Notes under the pieces: generated by a model
Database searches by the model: none
What the model was told of the DNA's origin: nothing
What the model saw: the letters and a program-made list of their open reading frames with translations, nothing else
Assembly: GCA_963575745.1 (NCBI GenBank)
Contig: CAUYUJ010020746.1
Span: 5,001 to 69,000, forward strand
Source of the DNA: Prorocentrum cordatum
Taxonomy: Eukaryota; Sar; Dinophyceae; Prorocentrales; Prorocentraceae
Reading direction: 5' to 3'
Length of the DNA stretch: 64,000 nucleotides
Program-made: the position numbers and the translations under genes
Part shown: positions 61,795 through 64,000 of the stretch, in pieces
How the letters are laid out: each line of letters begins with the position of its first letter
Numbering within the stretch: position 1 is the stretch's first letter

Positions 61795-63825
61795 TATAGT
61801 ATTGTAGTGGCGGTACTTTACTAGTCGTAGAACAGTACTGTAGCAGCAGTACAGCAGCAGTGGTATTCTTAGTATTGTACTAGTGGTACCCTCGTACCGT
61901 GCTAAGCCAGTAGTAGTACTGCAGCATTGAAGTGGCAGCACTGTAGTGGTCCTGTAGTTGCAATCGTCATCGTAAAAATAATAGTGCAACCTGGGTGGGT
62001 GGGGGGCGAACACAAAAACATAATGAACTCATGTATTTTCTTTCTTCTTTGCCCCCCCTCCTCCCCCTCTCCCATCCCCCCCAACCTCCCATTGATGTAG
62101 TGCAGTACAGCAGTAGTGGTACTCTTAATATTGTACTAGTGGTACTCTCGTACCGTGCTAAGCCAGTAGTAGAATTGCAATATTGAAGAGGCAGCAATGT
62201 AGTAGTCCTGTAGTTGCAATCGTAATCGTAAAAATAGTAATGCAACCTGGGCGGGCGAAAAACATAGAATGACAAACACCCCCAAAAAAACATGGTGAAC
62301 TCATTTGCCCTCTCCACTCCCCTCCTCCACCTTTCCCATCCCCCCCCCCAAGCCTCCCGCTGCTGTAGTGCTGTAGTGGTGGCACTGTACAAGTCCTAGA
62401 ACAATAGTGTAGCAGCAGTACAGTAGCAGTGGTACTCTTAGTATTGTACGAGTGGTACTCTCATACCGTGCTAGCCCAGTAGTAGTCTTGCATTATTGAA
62501 GTAGCAGCATTGTAGTAAACCTGTAGCTGCAGTGGTAATAGTAAAAGTACTAGTGCCCAGGCTGCCCAGTAAATGCCAGATTCTAATGCTCGCTTTAGTA
62601 GTCGCACCGTCGTACTGCAGTAGAAGTAGCTAACTACTGTCATGCTCCGGCACAATAGCAGTACCCTCGAACTGCAGGTGGTTTAGTGGTCGCGGCGTAG
62701 GAAAAGCGATGTACGATTGTGGAGTGGCGCTGCACTGTTGTAGCGGTAGCACTGTAGAAGCAATACTCTAGTACATTATTCGTACGAGTGGCACTCTACT
62801 GTTGCCTGCAGTCTGTGTACCACTGAACTGCAATAAGAACACTCAAATGCCGTCGTATCGCAGCATGGCTATACTATCTTAATACTGTAGCGTTGTAGCG
62901 GTGACGCTGCAATAGTTGTAGAACCGTACTTTCGCAGTAGTACTGCAGTAGTGTCACGCGAGTACCGTACTGGTGGTACGTTGATAAGTGCTAAGCCAAT
63001 CGTAGTAGTGCAAGAAGAAAGTGGCAGCACTGTTTTAGTCGTGTAGTTGCAGGTGGTAGCACGCAGGTCTTGCAGCAAAGATCAGACTCTAGTACTGGAT
63101 GTAGTAGTCGCACAGTATTGTTATGATAGAAGTAGTCCAATACTGTAGCACTCGAGCACAGTCGGTATCCTCGAACTGTGGTGGTTTAGTGGTACTACTG
63201 TAGAAACAATGCTGTACTAGTGTGGAATAGTGCTGAATTGCAGCAGTGGCGCTGTAGAAGCAGGACTCTAGTACAGCATTCGTACGAGCCGCATTCTACG
63301 GCTGCCTGCTGCGAGTGTGATACGGTATCGTAGTAGGAATAATCCAACACCGTATTATCGCAGCACGGTTGCAGTACTCTAGTACTGTAGCGCCGTAGTG
63401 GTGGCGCTGTGATAGTCGCAGCACAGCGCTGGAGCAGTAGCACTGCAGTAGCGGTACTCTAGTTCTGTACTGGTAGTACTCTGACACTGGCAGTCGTAGT
63501 AGTGGAGCTTTAAACTTGGAGTACTCAAGCACGGAAGCCGTACCCTAGTACTGTAGTGCCGCAGCAGTACTGTATTAGTAGAATTGTGTTGAAGTCGAAG
63601 TAATACTTTGGCACAGTAGTAGCGGTAAAACTGTAGTGGTGGCTGGGATGAGCAGTACAGCGTTGCAATATTCTCATAGTGTAGCAGCATAATGCTACGG
63701 ACGTATTGTTGTAGTAATCCTACTGTTGTGGGAGTAGTAATCCAATCGTACGTTCGTAGTAGTATTGTTGTAGTACTGTGGTAGTAGTAATACCCGAGTA
63801 TTGTAGTGGCAATAGTAGGGATGAG
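61795..63825. repeat. Degenerate TAGTACTGTAGTGG satellite
   Basis: About 2 kb dominated by words like GTAGTACTGTAG, AGCAGCAGT, GTGGTACTCT and TACTAGTGGTAC. In 61795-62520 a higher-order unit of about 250-300 bp recurs three times, with TACCGTGCTAAGCCAGTAGT, GTAGTTGCAATCGT, CGTAAAAATA.TA.TGCAACC and a C-rich TCCCCCTC.CCATC block. Farther right only the short words persist. Short frames are spurious. Confidence 0.8.
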
Positions 63826-64000
63826 GCTCAGGCTGGGCTTTGGCTGAGGCGGAGGCCGAGGCAAGGTTTAGGCTGAGACTTCGGCTGAGCCTTATGCTGG
63901 GCTGAGGCTGAGGCTTAGACTGAGACTGAGGACTAGGCTAGGCTGAGGCTTAGGATGGGCTGCGGCTACGCTTTTAGGCTAGGCTGAGGCTAGGGCTTGG
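63826..64000. repeat. GAGGCTTAGGCT 6-bp-type tandem repeat (runs off the window)
   Basis: Imperfect GGCTGAGGCTTAGGCTGAG repeats from 63826 to the edge, with variants GGGCTGCGGCT and TTTAGGCTAGGCT. G-rich on plus. Confidence 0.85.

Overview
The window looks like nuclear DNA of a core dinoflagellate; the species cannot be fixed from sequence alone. Evidence: GC-rich, repeat-laden DNA with sparse genes; introns that use GA and GC as well as GT donors; two relic copies of the dinoflagellate spliced leader (DinoSL), each just 5' of a coding region; dinoflagellate-style LINEs with zinc-binding ORF1 proteins; and long tri- and tetranucleotide microsatellites. No rRNA, tRNA, CRISPR or bacterial operon was seen.

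Layout. 1-0.8 kb: the 5' part of a Cys-rich membrane protein gene (minus strand) with a DinoSL relic upstream. 0.8-12.9 kb: no convincing genes; telomere-like and GAT microsatellites, fold-back elements and three copies of a MITE family (MITE-A), plus copies of a second (MITE-F). 12.9-13.48 kb and 27.49-30.15 kb: two halves of one ~125-bp GGATCC-rich minisatellite. Between them, at 13,479-27,486, lies a 14,008-bp terminal-inverted-repeat (TIR) DNA element that split the array and duplicated CA. It holds five genes, all on the minus strand (called A to E here, in order of transcription). Each is preceded by a cluster of GGCGGTGNNCCGCC palindromes. Gene E has motifs resembling CACTA/Tnp2-type transposases. 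30.9-35.8 kb: a decayed APE-endonuclease LINE (ORF1, endonuclease, RT) whose 5' end carries a DinoSL relic. 36-41 kb: 72-bp tandem repeats, long CATA/TATG and GGA microsatellites, and a small coiled-coil gene. 41.8-42.3 kb: a two-RRM RNA-binding protein gene with a MITE (MITE-G) at its 5' edge. 43-44.6 kb: three tandem repeat sets. 44.6-50.7 kb: a second LINE of another type (ORF1, endonuclease, RT, zinc knuckle, RNase H), also frameshifted. 50.7-64 kb: no recognised gene; MITEs, fold-backs, triplet microsatellites, a ~1-kb tandem duplication with CACT and TCA tracts, and an AT-richer degenerate TAGTAC satellite.

How the parts relate: nearly everything that can be recognised is mobile DNA or its debris. 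The most unusual object is the 14-kb element. Its insertion site, TIRs, matched subterminal inverted repeats, one-way gene order and private palindrome family all fit one coherent transposon. Four introns of genes A, B and E are 116-138 bp or slightly longer, and several use GA or GC donors.
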